From Ectocarpus siliculosus (lineage: Eukaryota; Sar; Phaeophyceae; Ectocarpales; Ectocarpaceae), in NCBI GenBank assembly GCA_000310025.1, contig FN649746.1:2850797-2914796 (forward strand): a DNA stretch of 64,000 nucleotides. Direction: 5' to 3'. Within the stretch, counting starts at the first letter, position 1, and every line of letters begins with the position of its first letter. The position numbers and the translations under genes were made by a program. Shown one piece after another: positions 63,651 through 64,000 of this stretch. Below the pieces are notes generated by a model, which was not told where the DNA came from, ran no database searches, and worked only from the letters and a program-made list of their open reading frames with translations.

Positions 63651-63800
63651 GCATGAAATTTCCATGGTGGTTTGGTTTTTGGTGGTAACATTGAGATGCG
63701 CCTGCATGGGTCAGGAGTACAGCTCATCAGGCATGCAGTTTCCAGCGTGGTTTGGTTGTGGGTGGTAACGTTGAGATGCGCGTACATGGGGCAGGAGTTT
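63651..63800. repeat. Tandem repeat, 80 bp x 2
   Basis: Units begin at 63651 and 63731 with gcatgaaatttcc / gcatgcagtttcc and contain gtggtttggtt, ggtggtaac and ttgagatgcgc. They lie downstream of VPS29. The remaining sequence to the right edge shows no gene. Confidence 0.88.
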
Positions 63801-64000
63801 AGTAGTTTTCTCGGGCTCCTTCCTTACTCTCTTCTGTAGACCACGCCATCCTCGGGTACTTTAGATAGCCCCCCCCGAACAAGGGGGCGTGTCGCTCACT
63901 ACAAAGTGTGTTCTGTTACGCTGCGGTTTGGGGGTAGCGGTGGGCAAGGGAGGTTGCGAAGGCGGGGACATAATGAACGGAACCAGGTAGATCGCGTGCG

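Overview
The window is eukaryotic nuclear DNA: small exons (45-250 bp) with GT-AG introns that average close to 1 kb, splice phases that join correctly, and many dispersed and tandem repeats. The best match is a brown alga close to Ectocarpus. Two proteins carry heterokont-type plastid presequences (a signal peptide followed by a TSAF or ARAF motif). One gene is an NB-ARC-TPR receptor of the kind described from Ectocarpus. (GTT)n tracts are frequent, and neighbouring genes lie on alternate strands. There is no prokaryotic signature. Genes were found by reading translated exons, recognising families and checking intron phases by hand; no database search was possible.

Eight genes alternate strictly in strand. 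(1) 2402-3805 (-): 5' end of a Dicer-like SF2 helicase, continuing off the left edge. (2) 4454-7008 (+): small plastid-targeted protein of unknown function. (3) 12973-22817 (-): monodehydroascorbate reductase; the first exon and one internal piece were not found. (4) 28104-43178 (+): MCM8 DNA helicase, about 21 exons. (5) 44045-47382 (-): CIA30/NDUFAF1-like complex I assembly factor. (6) 48425-53679 (+): plastid FMN-binding split-barrel plus DUF2470 protein like PGR7/GluTR-binding protein, nine exons. (7) 54699-58261 (-): NB-ARC-TPR protein with an N-terminal helical domain resembling HeLo/MLKL/RPW8-type bundles. (8) 62003-63189 (+): VPS29 of retromer. The genes belong to unrelated pathways (RNA silencing, redox, DNA repair, respiration, plastid tetrapyrrole or electron transport, immunity-like signalling, endosomal sorting), so the layout is genomic packing and not an operon.

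Gaps and introns hold several repeat families: a three-copy terminal-inverted-repeat MITE; a TA-flanked mariner-like MITE; a cluster of palindromic elements at 10-10.8 kb; a 1.85 kb foldback palindrome interrupted by a 100-N assembly gap; a dispersed element with a (TTG)n tract and a tRNA T-arm-like hairpin; and many minisatellites. Several minisatellites start exactly at an exon boundary and reiterate it: the donor of MCM8 exon 13 (36927-37023), the donor of a reductase exon, the pyrimidine tract before the MCM8 exon at 31820, and the stop-codon region of VPS29.

The most notable items are the four-helix-bundle/NB-ARC/TPR gene, whose TPR array sits in one uninterrupted exon with a decaying 3' end, the boundary-seeded minisatellites, the foldback element, and three introns that appear to use GC donors.
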